From assembly GCA_964621215.1 (NCBI GenBank), contig CAZULF010000108.1:1-6401 (forward strand): a stretch of 6,401 nucleotides of DNA, read 5' to 3'. The translations under genes and the position numbers were made by a program. This stretch comes from CAZULF01 sp964621215. GTDB lineage: Bacteria; Pseudomonadota; Gammaproteobacteria; UBA1113. Positions 1-5,995 of the stretch are shown here, one piece after another. Position 1 is the stretch's first letter; each line of letters begins with the position of its first letter. The notes under the pieces are model-generated. The model made no database searches. It was given only the letters and a program-made list of their open reading frames with translations, and was not told the DNA's origin.

Positions 1-621
1 TTCACCACCAGTAAACAAACCCTACCCTTTTCCACACAAATTTTATTATTTATCAGCCATGGCATGAAAATTGCCGGTCCTGTTATCATTGTCCTGGTCA
101 TTGGATTAAGCATCGGTTTTAACCGTTTGTTACGTAAAAATCTTGTTATTCGTAAACAGTTTCATCAAGTGTTATTAGGCATCCCTTTATTGGGCAACGT
201 GATAAAAACTATCAATACTGCACGTTTTTCCCGTACATTTGGTATTTTATTAGCTGCCGGCGTACCTGTACTTGAGGCTATGAACATTAGCGCTGAATTA
301 GTATTAAGTTTACCTATTCGAGATGCCCTCCAAGCTGCTATACTACGAGTACGTGAAGGCGTGCATATTAGTCAGGCACTGAAACAAACTGGTTATTTCC
401 CCGCAATGAGCTTGCATTTAATTGCCAGCGGTGAGGCCAGTGGTCAGTTAGAAAATATGTTAGAACGTGCGGCTAATAATCAAGAACAGGAAGTGGAACG
501 CTTAATCGATACCTTATTAACGTTATTTGAACCGCTGCTTATTTTAGTCATGGGTTCCGTGGTTTTATTTATAGTAATGGCCGTATTATTACCGATATTT
601 TCATTAGATCAATTAACTTAG
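1..621 (+). CDS. gspF: T2SS inner-membrane platform protein GspF (5' truncated by window)
   Basis: GspF is the polytopic inner-membrane protein of the T2SS assembly platform; it is thought to couple the GspE ATPase to pseudopilin extraction from the membrane. The frame is open from base 1, so the gene enters from outside the window. The 206 residues seen are about the C-terminal half of a family usually near 400 aa. A membrane segment lies at about window residues 24-44. The second T2SSF domain follows (about 65-175), with the family signature FSRTFGILLAAGVPVLEAM, then FPAMSLHLIASGEASG-type residues and LENMLERAA. A final hydrophobic segment runs from about 178 to 201 and ends LLPIFSLDQLT. 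The ATG at 64 is internal and is not the gene start, because conserved residues precede it in frame. The stop codon overlaps the ribosome-binding site of gspG. The call is confident; PilC of type IV pili is homologous, but the following pseudopilin genes settle it as GspF. Confidence 0.95.
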   Translation, partial: FTTSKQTLPFSTQILLFISHGMKIAGPVIIVLVIGLSIGFNRLLRKNLVIRKQFHQVLLGIPLLGNVIKTINTARFSRTFGILLAAGVPVLEAMNISAELVLSLPIRDALQAAILRVREGVHISQALKQTGYFPAMSLHLIASGEASGQLENMLERAANNQEQEVERLIDTLLTLFEPLLILVMGSVVLFIVMAVLLPIFSLDQLT

Positions 622-624
622 GAG
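620..624 (+). promoter_or_regulatory. Strong Shine-Dalgarno of gspG
   Basis: AGGAG lies 9 nt upstream of the gspG ATG and overlaps the gspF stop codon. It is the strongest-looking ribosome-binding site in the pseudopilin block, which fits GspG being the major, most abundant pseudopilin. Confidence 0.8.
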
Positions 625-633
625 ATATAAATA

Positions 634-1089
634 ATGAAACACCGAAATCGTGGTTTTACCTTAATCGAAGTGATGGTCGTGGTTGTCATTCTTGGTATTT
701 TAGCGGCCATGGTCGTGCCCAAAATTATGAGTCGACCCGATCAAGCCAAGATCGTTAAAGCTCAACAAGATGTGATGGCGATTCAAAGCGCGCTTGATTT
801 ATATAAACTGGATAATGGTTTTTATCCTTCAACTGATCAAGGTCTAGATGCATTAGTTAAACAACCATCAAGCGAACCTATTCCCCAGAATTATAAACAA
901 GGTGGATATTTGCAAGCGAAACCCATGGATCCCTGGAATCATCCTTACCAATATTTGAATCCTGGTGTACATGGCGAAATCGATGTGTTTTCTTATGGCC
1001 CATCTGGAAAACCAGGTCAAAATGAAATTGGTAACTGGAATGCTCAACAAGGCAATAACCAAGGTTCTGGTCGCAGTGGCGGTGCCTAA
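634..1089 (+). CDS. gspG: Major pseudopilin GspG
   Basis: GspG is the main subunit of the periplasmic T2SS pseudopilus. The 151-aa precursor has a 7-residue basic leader, MKHRNRG, cut before F8. The prepilin-peptidase motif G|FTLIE follows, with Glu at mature +5 (E12) and a hydrophobic helix to about residue 28. Family hallmarks are YPSTDQGLDALV (64-75), DPWNHPYQYLNPG (99-111) and EIDVFSYG (115-122). The C-terminal loop that normally binds calcium, typically GADG...ADIGNW, reads GPSGKPGQNEIGNW (122-135). It is therefore shorter and has Ser in place of the first Asp and Asn-Glu in place of the later Ala-Asp. A Gly/Gln/Asn/Ser-rich tail of about 16 residues follows. The start is fixed by AGGAG at 620-624 and by the leader length. 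The 3' end overlaps gspH. Identity is near certain; loss of calcium binding is inference. Confidence 0.97.
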   Translation: MKHRNRGFTLIEVMVVVVILGILAAMVVPKIMSRPDQAKIVKAQQDVMAIQSALDLYKLDNGFYPSTDQGLDALVKQPSSEPIPQNYKQGGYLQAKPMDPWNHPYQYLNPGVHGEIDVFSYGPSGKPGQNEIGNWNAQQGNNQGSGRSGGA

Positions 1090-1633
1090 ACGAATCTCTT
1101 TTGATCAGGGTTTCACCTTAATTGAAATCCTGATCGTCATTGTAATTATTGGGATCATCTCAGCTACAACCATTATGGCTGTTGGCGATGCCGGGCGCGG
1201 ACGACGTGTTCAAGCTGCAGCGATACAGTTAAAAAATGCATTAGAACTCGCACAAGAACAAGCTGTTTTAACCGAATCCGTGTTAGGAATTGAAGTGCAG
1301 CCACACGGTTATCGATTTTTGCAATTTTCATTGAATATCGATAAAGAAAATCGAAAAATCAACGCAAGTTGGCAACCTATAAAAAACAGCACGATATTAT
1401 CGCAACAGACCTTAGCCAGTTATATTAATTTGCATATCAACATCAAAGACACTCCGTTTCAAGCCATGCAAGACAAATTGATGCGTTCCACAAAAGAAAC
1501 AAAACCACAAGCTATCATCATGCCTGATAGTGGTTTTACTCCTTTTGTTTTAACCGTGAGTAATCATAATGGCAAACCTGCATATTATATTGCTGGTGAT
1601 AATGCAGGAAATATTAGGTTGAAGCTGAAATGA
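1082..1633 (+). CDS. gspH: Minor pseudopilin GspH (GTG start)
   Basis: GspH is a minor pseudopilin near the pseudopilus tip. I start it at the GTG at 1082, giving 183 aa with a 10-residue leader, MPKRISFDQG, then G|FTLIEILIVIVIIGIIS with Glu at mature +5. This start overlaps the gspG stop by 8 nt. A GTG at 1076 is an alternative that adds two residues and sits 11 nt after AAGG (1061-1064). The in-frame ATG at 965 would add 39 residues encoded inside gspG, and a leader that long is implausible. The body matches the family: a post-helix segment RRVQAAAIQLKNALELAQEQAV (41-62), then a beta-rich domain with PDSGFTPFVLTV (148-159) and a C-terminal Gly/Asn turn (AGDNAGNIRL). The middle region (about 85-145) is Lys/Asn/Gln-rich and resembles nothing specific. 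The gene is translationally coupled to gspG and overlaps gspI by 4 nt. Confidence 0.91.
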   Translation: MPKRISFDQGFTLIEILIVIVIIGIISATTIMAVGDAGRGRRVQAAAIQLKNALELAQEQAVLTESVLGIEVQPHGYRFLQFSLNIDKENRKINASWQPIKNSTILSQQTLASYINLHINIKDTPFQAMQDKLMRSTKETKPQAIIMPDSGFTPFVLTVSNHNGKPAYYIAGDNAGNIRLKLK

Positions 1634-2025
1634 TGAAACGAACTATCTCACATGGTTTTACACTCATCGAAATTCTGGTTGCATTAGTTATTCTTGGCGT
1701 AGCGCTGACCTCGATCAGTTATACCATTAGTCTTAATTCACGTAACGCTGCTTACATTGATAGTAAAACCAGCGCACATTGGGTAGCAATGAATGTGATT
1801 TCACAATATCAACTTGAAGCATCACAGAAATCATTTAATGATCGTACTAGCGAGGAAGGCAGCAATATTATGTTAAACAAAACTTGGTATTGGTCATCTG
1901 AAATGAACTCTACTGTCGTCCCCAAAATGTATCTTGTGAAAGTCGATGTCAGCGCGGCCCCTCGCGGCAAATCCATAGAACATCTTGAAGCGTATATTTA
2001 TAGTGGAATACCTACTCGTGAATAA
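1630..2025 (+). CDS. gspI: Minor pseudopilin GspI
   Basis: GspI is a minor pseudopilin that forms the tip complex with GspJ and GspK. The 131-aa precursor has a 9-residue leader, MMKRTISHG, then FTLIEILVALVILGVAL with Glu at mature +5. The usual GspI region follows: SLNSRNAAYIDSKTSAHWVAMN (about 36-57) and a small beta domain containing MYLVKVDVS. The length is typical of the family. The ATG at 1630 overlaps the gspH stop in an ATGA arrangement; a second ATG directly follows at 1633, so the true start could be either. Weak AGG and GAAG stretches at 1616-1624 could serve as the ribosome-binding site, but coupling to gspH termination looks more important. The 3' end overlaps gspJ. Confidence 0.93.
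   Translation: MMKRTISHGFTLIEILVALVILGVALTSISYTISLNSRNAAYIDSKTSAHWVAMNVISQYQLEASQKSFNDRTSEEGSNIMLNKTWYWSSEMNSTVVPKMYLVKVDVSAAPRGKSIEHLEAYIYSGIPTRE
2005..2007 (+). promoter_or_regulatory. Ribosome-binding site candidate for gspJ
   Basis: GGA within TAGTGGAATA sits 10 nt before the GTG at 2018 and supports that codon over the ATG at 1985 as the gspJ start. The match is short, so coupling to termination of gspI probably contributes. Confidence 0.4.
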
Positions 2026-2716
2026 AAAAAACTCAACAACAACCATTCAAGCAAAATATTCTGGTTTCACTTTAATAGAAGTATTAGTGGCTGTTGCCAT
2101 TTTTGCTATCATGGGAACTATCGCTACCCTAGCATTGAAACGTATTTTCATTCACAAACAAATTCTTAGTCAACACATTCAAGAAATGAATCAATTGCAA
2201 ATGGCGGTGACGATGTTGCGACTAGATATCAGTCAAATGATTGATCGTCCAGTGCGAGATAAAAAAGGTTCTATAGAGCAATCTGTCACCGGTAGCTCTT
2301 CACAAATTACCTTTACTCGCACAGGTAATGTGAATCCATTAGGTTATTTTAATATAAGTCACTTACAACGCATCAGTTACTCTGGCGGTGGCGTATTGAA
2401 TAGAGCTGCATGGCCTGTATTAGATAATGCACCACAAACAAAATCATCGAATCGCGAGCTCTTGAAAGATGTTTCGAATTGGAAACTAACTTATTTAAAT
2501 GAACAGCTAGAACGCTACTCTTCTTGGCCCGCGCGCAATGCAAATAAATCAACAAATTCGGAAGAAAAACCCAATCCCATTCCAACCGCAGTTGAGGTAG
2601 AGTTTAATTATAAAAATCAGGGATTAATTACAGTACTGATCCCTATCTATGCTGCTAATTTACATGCTGAAAAAGACATTGGAAGTGACAATGAGAAAAA
2701 GACTGAGAAAAAATAA
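2018..2716 (+). CDS. gspJ: Minor pseudopilin GspJ (GTG start)
   Basis: GspJ is a minor pseudopilin of the GspI-J-K tip complex. From the GTG at 2018 it is 232 aa with a 16-residue leader, MNKKNSTTTIQAKYSG, then FTLIEVLVAVAIFAIMGTI with Glu at mature +5. Family motifs are MLRLDISQMIDRPVRD, FTRTGNVNPLGY, LQRISYSGGG, AAWPVLD and a C-terminal strand in VEVEFNYKNQGLITVLIPI. The GTG overlaps the gspI stop by 8 nt, the same GTGNNTAA geometry as gspG/gspH. The ATG at 1985 would extend the leader to 27 residues wholly inside gspI and is less likely. An A8 run (2024-2031) lies in the third to fifth codons. The tail is Asp/Glu/Lys-rich, ends in EKKTEKK, and overlaps the start of gspK by 26 nt. Confidence 0.93.
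   Translation: MNKKNSTTTIQAKYSGFTLIEVLVAVAIFAIMGTIATLALKRIFIHKQILSQHIQEMNQLQMAVTMLRLDISQMIDRPVRDKKGSIEQSVTGSSSQITFTRTGNVNPLGYFNISHLQRISYSGGGVLNRAAWPVLDNAPQTKSSNRELLKDVSNWKLTYLNEQLERYSSWPARNANKSTNSEEKPNPIPTAVEVEFNYKNQGLITVLIPIYAANLHAEKDIGSDNEKKTEKK
2681..2685 (+). promoter_or_regulatory. Shine-Dalgarno that sets the gspK start
   Basis: GGAAG ends 5 nt before the ATG at 2691, inside the end of gspJ. It supports 2691 rather than the in-frame ATG at 2649 as the gspK start, and it gives a leader of sensible length. Confidence 0.65.
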
Positions 2717-3932
2717 TATTACTATTCAATCAAAAGGTAGCGCATTGATCGTTTCCTTACTGATTGTAACGCTAGTGGCCACTATTGCCACCATGATTTC
2801 TTTGCAACAACAAACACAAATTGCACGTACCTCCCTCATCCTAAATAATGATCGCACTTATTTATACGCTAAAGCAGTGGAGAATTGGGCTATATTCACG
2901 CTATTAAATAATTTGCAGCAAGCCAATGAGCAGGTGAATAGTAAAGGCAATACCATCAAAGATATCCTGGTAGATGAACTACCAAAATCATTTGATGAAA
3001 TAACTGTGAATCATGCTTATCATATCGCTGGACATTTAGATGATGCACAAAGTCGTTTTAATTTAAATAACTTAGTTAAAAAATCCTATGAAGCCCAATT
3101 TGTTAATTTGATGCTAGCTGTCGACCCCGATCTAAATTACGACAAAGCTAAAGCTATTGCTAAAGCTACGCATGACTGGGTAAACTCACCAAAAACGGAG
3201 AATAACACTAACACTATTGATATTTTAAATGGTGAACAAAAAAATATGGCAAAAAATAATTCCAACGCCTCTAACGCAACCCCCGCTAATTCCAGCATTA
3301 ATCGATATTACATAAAACGTCAGCCGCCTTACCGAGCGGCTCAAGCATTAATGTCCAGCGCCAGTGAATTACGTTTAGTTAAAGGCATGACACCGGCTTT
3401 GTATTTACGTTTGCAACCCTTTATTATTGCGCTACCGAAAATAACACCTATAAATATAAATACCGCCTCAGCTCCTGTGATAGCCAGTTTAGGTAATGGT
3501 ATTCCATTGTCCGATGCGATCAGTATCGTACAAAACCGTAGTAGCTCTCCATTTAATCGAGTAAATGACTTCTTAACGGATAGCATGGTGCAACGTGCCA
3601 ATGTTAGTTCAGTAAGCATCACATTAAACAGCACTTATTTCTTGGTATCCTCCGAAACCAAAATTGGCGATGAAAAAAACACCTTAACCACATTATTATA
3701 CCGCCCTTTAACTAAAGATAACGGTGACAATGACGACAAAACCAGCGATAATGCTCAAGAGAATGACAAAACCGTCATAAATCAGGAGCGAGATAAAGAA
3801 CAGGATCAAGAACAGGCTGCAGAACAAGATAAAAGTGATAGTGAAGATCAAGAGCAGATTCAAAATCAGGAACAGGAACAGCAATCACAAAAAGCTATTA
3901 CTATTTTGTGGGAAAGCCGAGGTGGAATATAG
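2691..3932 (+). CDS. gspK: Minor pseudopilin GspK, with low-complexity insertions
   Basis: GspK is the large minor pseudopilin thought to cap the pseudopilus tip. From the ATG at 2691 it is 413 aa with a basic 16-residue leader, MRKRLRKNNITIQSKG, cut before SALIVSLLIV. It lacks Glu at mature +5, as is usual for GspK. Family motifs are the post-helix QQQTQIARTS (39-48), LDDAQSRFNLNNL (116-128), HDWV (161-164), PPYRAAQALMSSASELRLVKGM (212-233) and ININTASAPVIASL (254-267). The segment normally carrying the Asp-rich stretch and GAED-YY signature is replaced by an Asn/Ser/Thr-rich stretch (about 166-204), leaving only the final NRYY. Near the C-terminus, a roughly 60-residue Gln/Glu/Asp-rich insertion (341-400) separates TLLYRPL from the family-like ending AITILWESRGGI. 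The gene overlaps gspJ by 26 nt, and gspL begins on the next base after its stop. Confidence 0.94.
   Translation: MRKRLRKNNITIQSKGSALIVSLLIVTLVATIATMISLQQQTQIARTSLILNNDRTYLYAKAVENWAIFTLLNNLQQANEQVNSKGNTIKDILVDELPKSFDEITVNHAYHIAGHLDDAQSRFNLNNLVKKSYEAQFVNLMLAVDPDLNYDKAKAIAKATHDWVNSPKTENNTNTIDILNGEQKNMAKNNSNASNATPANSSINRYYIKRQPPYRAAQALMSSASELRLVKGMTPALYLRLQPFIIALPKITPININTASAPVIASLGNGIPLSDAISIVQNRSSSPFNRVNDFLTDSMVQRANVSSVSITLNSTYFLVSSETKIGDEKNTLTTLLYRPLTKDNGDNDDKTSDNAQENDKTVINQERDKEQDQEQAAEQDKSDSEDQEQIQNQEQEQQSQKAITILWESRGGI
3798..3881 (+). repeat. Degenerate Gln/Glu-coding repeat in gspK
   Basis: Short near-repeats of GAACAG type recur here. Examples are GAACAGG at 3798 and 3810, GATCAAGAACAG at 3804, GATCAAGAGCAG at 3846 (one mismatch from the previous unit) and CAGGAACAGGAACAG at 3867. 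They keep the reading frame and encode an EQDQEQ-type low-complexity tract. The pattern fits expansion by slipped-strand replication; length variation between strains is inference. Confidence 0.6.
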
Positions 3933-5159
3933 ATGGAAACTTTGTTTATTCGTTTAATACAAAATGACTCAATCGTAGAATTTATCTGTTTAGATGAAAA
4001 TCAAGCTGTCATTCAAACTCGACAAATTGCCGATATCAATCATTTATCATCGCCTGCATCTAATCGCTCGGTGATCTTTATTGCCCCTGGAATGGAAATA
4101 CTCTCTATTGAAAAAACACTGCCTAAAATGCCTAAAAATAAATTACTTACTGCCGTTCCTTTTGCCATTGAAGAGCAATTACTTGATACACCTGACAGTT
4201 ATCACTATGTCATTGCTGATATCGACAATAATGGCCAGACACAGATTCTCGCGGCAAAACAAGAAATTATTCAACATTGGTTAGATGAATTTAAAGCTCA
4301 ACAAATTTATTGCACCGTAATGCTACCTGACTACTTACTTATTCCTTATGAAAAAAACATATGGACTGTGTTTCTGGAAAAAAATGCTTTAGTTCGTTTT
4401 GGACACTATCAAGGATTCTCCTGTGATATAGCATTCTTGCCTGACATGTTGGCTTTTACTTTACAACAATGTGCCGAGGAAGTGCGTCCACATACTATCA
4501 AAATATATAATACTTCTACTGAATTACCTTGGCCAGAAACTCGGTTAACATCATTGGAAATCCCGCTTGAAATACTACCTTCACAAGAGTCATTGATTAT
4601 AACCATGGCGAAAAATTTCTCGGCAGATCTTCTATCTGCTAATCTATTACAAGATAAATTTACACAAAACCAACATTTAGATAAAGCGAAAAAACTGTGG
4701 TTAATTGCTGCTGGCGTAGCTGTCGGTGCTTTAGTTATTAGTTTTATAAGCTCCATTATTGAGTTTTCTATACTTAAACACCGAGATAATGTATTACAGG
4801 AAAAAATTGCCGTCATATATCAGCAAGTGTACCCCAATGCAACCAGCGTAGTGTCACCTCAATTACGTATGGAACGCACCTTAAAAGATTTGCAGTCTAA
4901 TCAGGTTGGTGGTGGTTATCTAGGATTATTAGCTATGACCGGCTCGGTTTTGCAGAAAAATCACGATATTCATTTAAGCGCATTACGCTATCAAGAGGGA
5001 AAGCTAGTTGTCGATCTCACCGCGTCCAGTTTCAGCATGTTAAATAAATTAATAAAACAATGGAGTCAAGCTGGAATGCAAGTACATCAAGATCAAGCTT
5101 CTACTCAAGAAAATGGGAAAGTTACCGCTCGTTTTACGCTACAAGGAAACAATAAATGA
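3933..5159 (+). CDS. gspL: T2SS inner-membrane platform protein GspL
   Basis: GspL is a bitopic inner-membrane protein: its cytoplasmic actin-like domain holds the GspE ATPase, and its periplasmic domain pairs with GspM. The length of 408 aa is typical. The N-terminal cytoplasmic region (1-254) shows the family motif VPFAIEEQLLDTPDSYHYV (75-93) and ends in the usual NLLQDKFT (237-244). One membrane segment lies at about 255-277 (LWLIAAGVAVGALVISFIS). A periplasmic linker and ferredoxin-like domain follow, with IYQQVYPNATSVVSPQLRME (295-314), the usual Pro-containing GspL signature after the membrane. The ATG comes directly after the gspK stop, and GAGGTGGA (3919-3926) is a good ribosome-binding site 6 nt upstream. 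The 3' end overlaps gspM by 4 nt. Confidence 0.94.
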   Translation: METLFIRLIQNDSIVEFICLDENQAVIQTRQIADINHLSSPASNRSVIFIAPGMEILSIEKTLPKMPKNKLLTAVPFAIEEQLLDTPDSYHYVIADIDNNGQTQILAAKQEIIQHWLDEFKAQQIYCTVMLPDYLLIPYEKNIWTVFLEKNALVRFGHYQGFSCDIAFLPDMLAFTLQQCAEEVRPHTIKIYNTSTELPWPETRLTSLEIPLEILPSQESLIITMAKNFSADLLSANLLQDKFTQNQHLDKAKKLWLIAAGVAVGALVISFISSIIEFSILKHRDNVLQEKIAVIYQQVYPNATSVVSPQLRMERTLKDLQSNQVGGGYLGLLAMTGSVLQKNHDIHLSALRYQEGKLVVDLTASSFSMLNKLIKQWSQAGMQVHQDQASTQENGKVTARFTLQGNNK

Positions 5160-5638
5160 AAGCTAAATGGGATAATTTACAACCTCGTGAACGTACAACT
5201 ATAAGCATTGCCGCTATTGCATTGTTGTTGCTATTGCTATATCAGCTAATATTGGCACCAATACATCGCGGCTTATCAAACATTAAAACTTCCGTAGTAC
5301 AGAATCAACAATTATTAAATTGGATGCACATCACTGAAAAAAAAATTCAAGTTTTACAACAGAGTGGCATAAATAGTCGCAAAGTCACTACTGCCACCTT
5401 ACTTAGCACTATCGATGAGTCGGTTCATAAAAGCCCCATTGCAAATAATGTCACTTTATTACAACAAGGAAGTAATAATACGGTTGAGGCAAAATTTAAT
5501 CGAGTCAGCTTTGATGAGCTGACTCAATGGATGCTCACTTTACGACGTGAATATGGTATTGATATGAAACAAGTCACTATAAGTAGTGTTTCGAATGAAG
5601 GACACGTTCAAGCGAGTATTATCTTTGCGGTGAAATAA
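5156..5638 (+). CDS. gspM: T2SS inner-membrane platform protein GspM
   Basis: GspM is a small bitopic inner-membrane protein that dimerises with GspL and stabilises the assembly platform. The length of 160 aa is typical. A short cytoplasmic N-terminus contains NLQPRERT (7-14), the usual GspM pre-membrane motif. One membrane helix follows at about 16-34 (ISIAAIALLLLLLYQLILA), then a probable coiled-coil stretch (36-70) and a C-terminal ferredoxin-like domain with FNRVSFDELTQWMLTLRREYGI (about 114-135). The ATG overlaps the gspL stop (ATGA), with AAGGA at 5143-5147 as ribosome-binding site. An A9 run (5337-5345) encodes Glu-Lys-Lys just after the membrane region. No gspN follows. The stop lies 2 nt from the end of the converging IcmD-like gene, and no terminator hairpin with a T-run is visible. 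Confidence 0.93.
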   Translation: MKAKWDNLQPRERTTISIAAIALLLLLLYQLILAPIHRGLSNIKTSVVQNQQLLNWMHITEKKIQVLQQSGINSRKVTTATLLSTIDESVHKSPIANNVTLLQQGSNNTVEAKFNRVSFDELTQWMLTLRREYGIDMKQVTISSVSNEGHVQASIIFAVK

Positions 5639-5640
5639 TC

Positions 5641-5955
5641 CTAGCTTATAAAAAACGCGGAATTAGACATCATTGATAGGTTAGGTAACGCCAACAAAGC
5701 CACGCCTAAAAGTAATAATGTAATAGGGGTACTGATTCTGACTTGTTGCGGATTGTCTTTATAATTTTTAACCTGAAGAGTTCCGCCTAATAAAAAGCCT
5801 AGGCCGGCAATGTAACAGAAGGCATGCATCAATTGTGCTATTGCCGCAGTAGGCCCTAATAAGTTCTCAGCCACATCCCCAAAGGATGCGTAGGCATAGG
5901 CATCTACTGTAAATAAAACTGTCAATAATAGTAAAAATCTCACTACTGCTTTCAT
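5641..5955 (-). CDS. Small IcmD/DotP-like membrane protein (type IVB secretion-related)
   Basis: The protein is 104 aa from the ATG at 5955. That start has an ideal AAGGAG 7 nt upstream (5963-5968). A signal-peptide-like N-terminus (hydrophobic residues 7-17, AYA cleavage motif at 21-23) precedes FGDVAENLLGPTAAIAQLM. Two membrane segments follow: CYIAGLGFLLGGTLQV (47-62) and ITLLLLGVALLALP (78-91), separated by a polar loop KNYKDNPQQVRISTP. This architecture, with CYIAG-GF---G, K--KDNP-Q and TPI--L----AL--LP, resembles IcmD/DotP, a small inner-membrane component of the Dot/Icm T4BSS of Legionella and Coxiella. The call rests on remembered family patterns, not alignment. No other dot/icm gene is visible, so it may be an orphan paralogue rather than the core icmD. 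An in-frame ATG at 6003 would add 16 residues that run into the palindrome and lack a good ribosome-binding site. Confidence 0.6.
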   Translation of the reverse strand: MKAVVRFLLLLTVLFTVDAYAYASFGDVAENLLGPTAAIAQLMHAFCYIAGLGFLLGGTLQVKNYKDNPQQVRISTPITLLLLGVALLALPNLSMMSNSAFFIS

Positions 5956-5962
5956 TCCCGCA

Positions 5963-5968
5963 CTCCTT
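5963..5968 (-). promoter_or_regulatory. Shine-Dalgarno of the IcmD-like gene
   Basis: AAGGAG on the minus strand lies 7 nt before the ATG at 5955. It decides this start over the in-frame ATG at 6003. AT-rich patches just upstream (TATACA and TATAAG on the minus strand) could be -10 elements, but I see no acceptable -35 partner. Confidence 0.75.
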
Positions 5969-5995
5969 ATAATGTATAATCCCTTATGGTACTCA

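Noticed and set aside
868..1062. Minus-strand open frame inside gspG
   Set aside because: It is antisense to conserved gspG codons and shows no recognisable protein features.
965..1081. ATG at 965 as the gspH start
   Set aside because: It would give a leader of about 49 residues encoded entirely within gspG. The GTG at 1082 gives a normal 10-residue prepilin leader.
1985..2017. ATG at 1985 as the gspJ start
   Set aside because: It adds 11 residues inside gspI, including hydrophobic IFIVEYLLV, which is unlike a basic prepilin leader. The GTG at 2018 is better placed after GGA.
2373..2585. Minus-strand open frame inside gspJ
   Set aside because: It is antisense to conserved gspJ codons and its translation has no recognisable features.
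2649..2690. ATG at 2649 as the gspK start
   Set aside because: The extra 14 residues lie inside gspJ and lack a good ribosome-binding site. GGAAG precedes the ATG at 2691, which gives a typical basic leader.
3341..3634. Minus-strand open frame inside gspK
   Set aside because: It is a shadow of the conserved GspK core. Its hydrophobic stretch only mirrors the sense codons.
3798..3881. Direct repeats in gspK as a CRISPR or non-coding repeat array
   Set aside because: Units are short, degenerate and in frame, with no uniform spacers. They are explained as a low-complexity coding tract.
4081..4284. Second plus-strand frame inside gspL
   Set aside because: It lies entirely within conserved GspL codons, has no ribosome-binding site and no recognisable features.
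4409..4816. 135-codon minus-strand open frame inside gspL
   Set aside because: It is long but antisense to conserved GspL including its membrane segment. No start signal or domain is visible.
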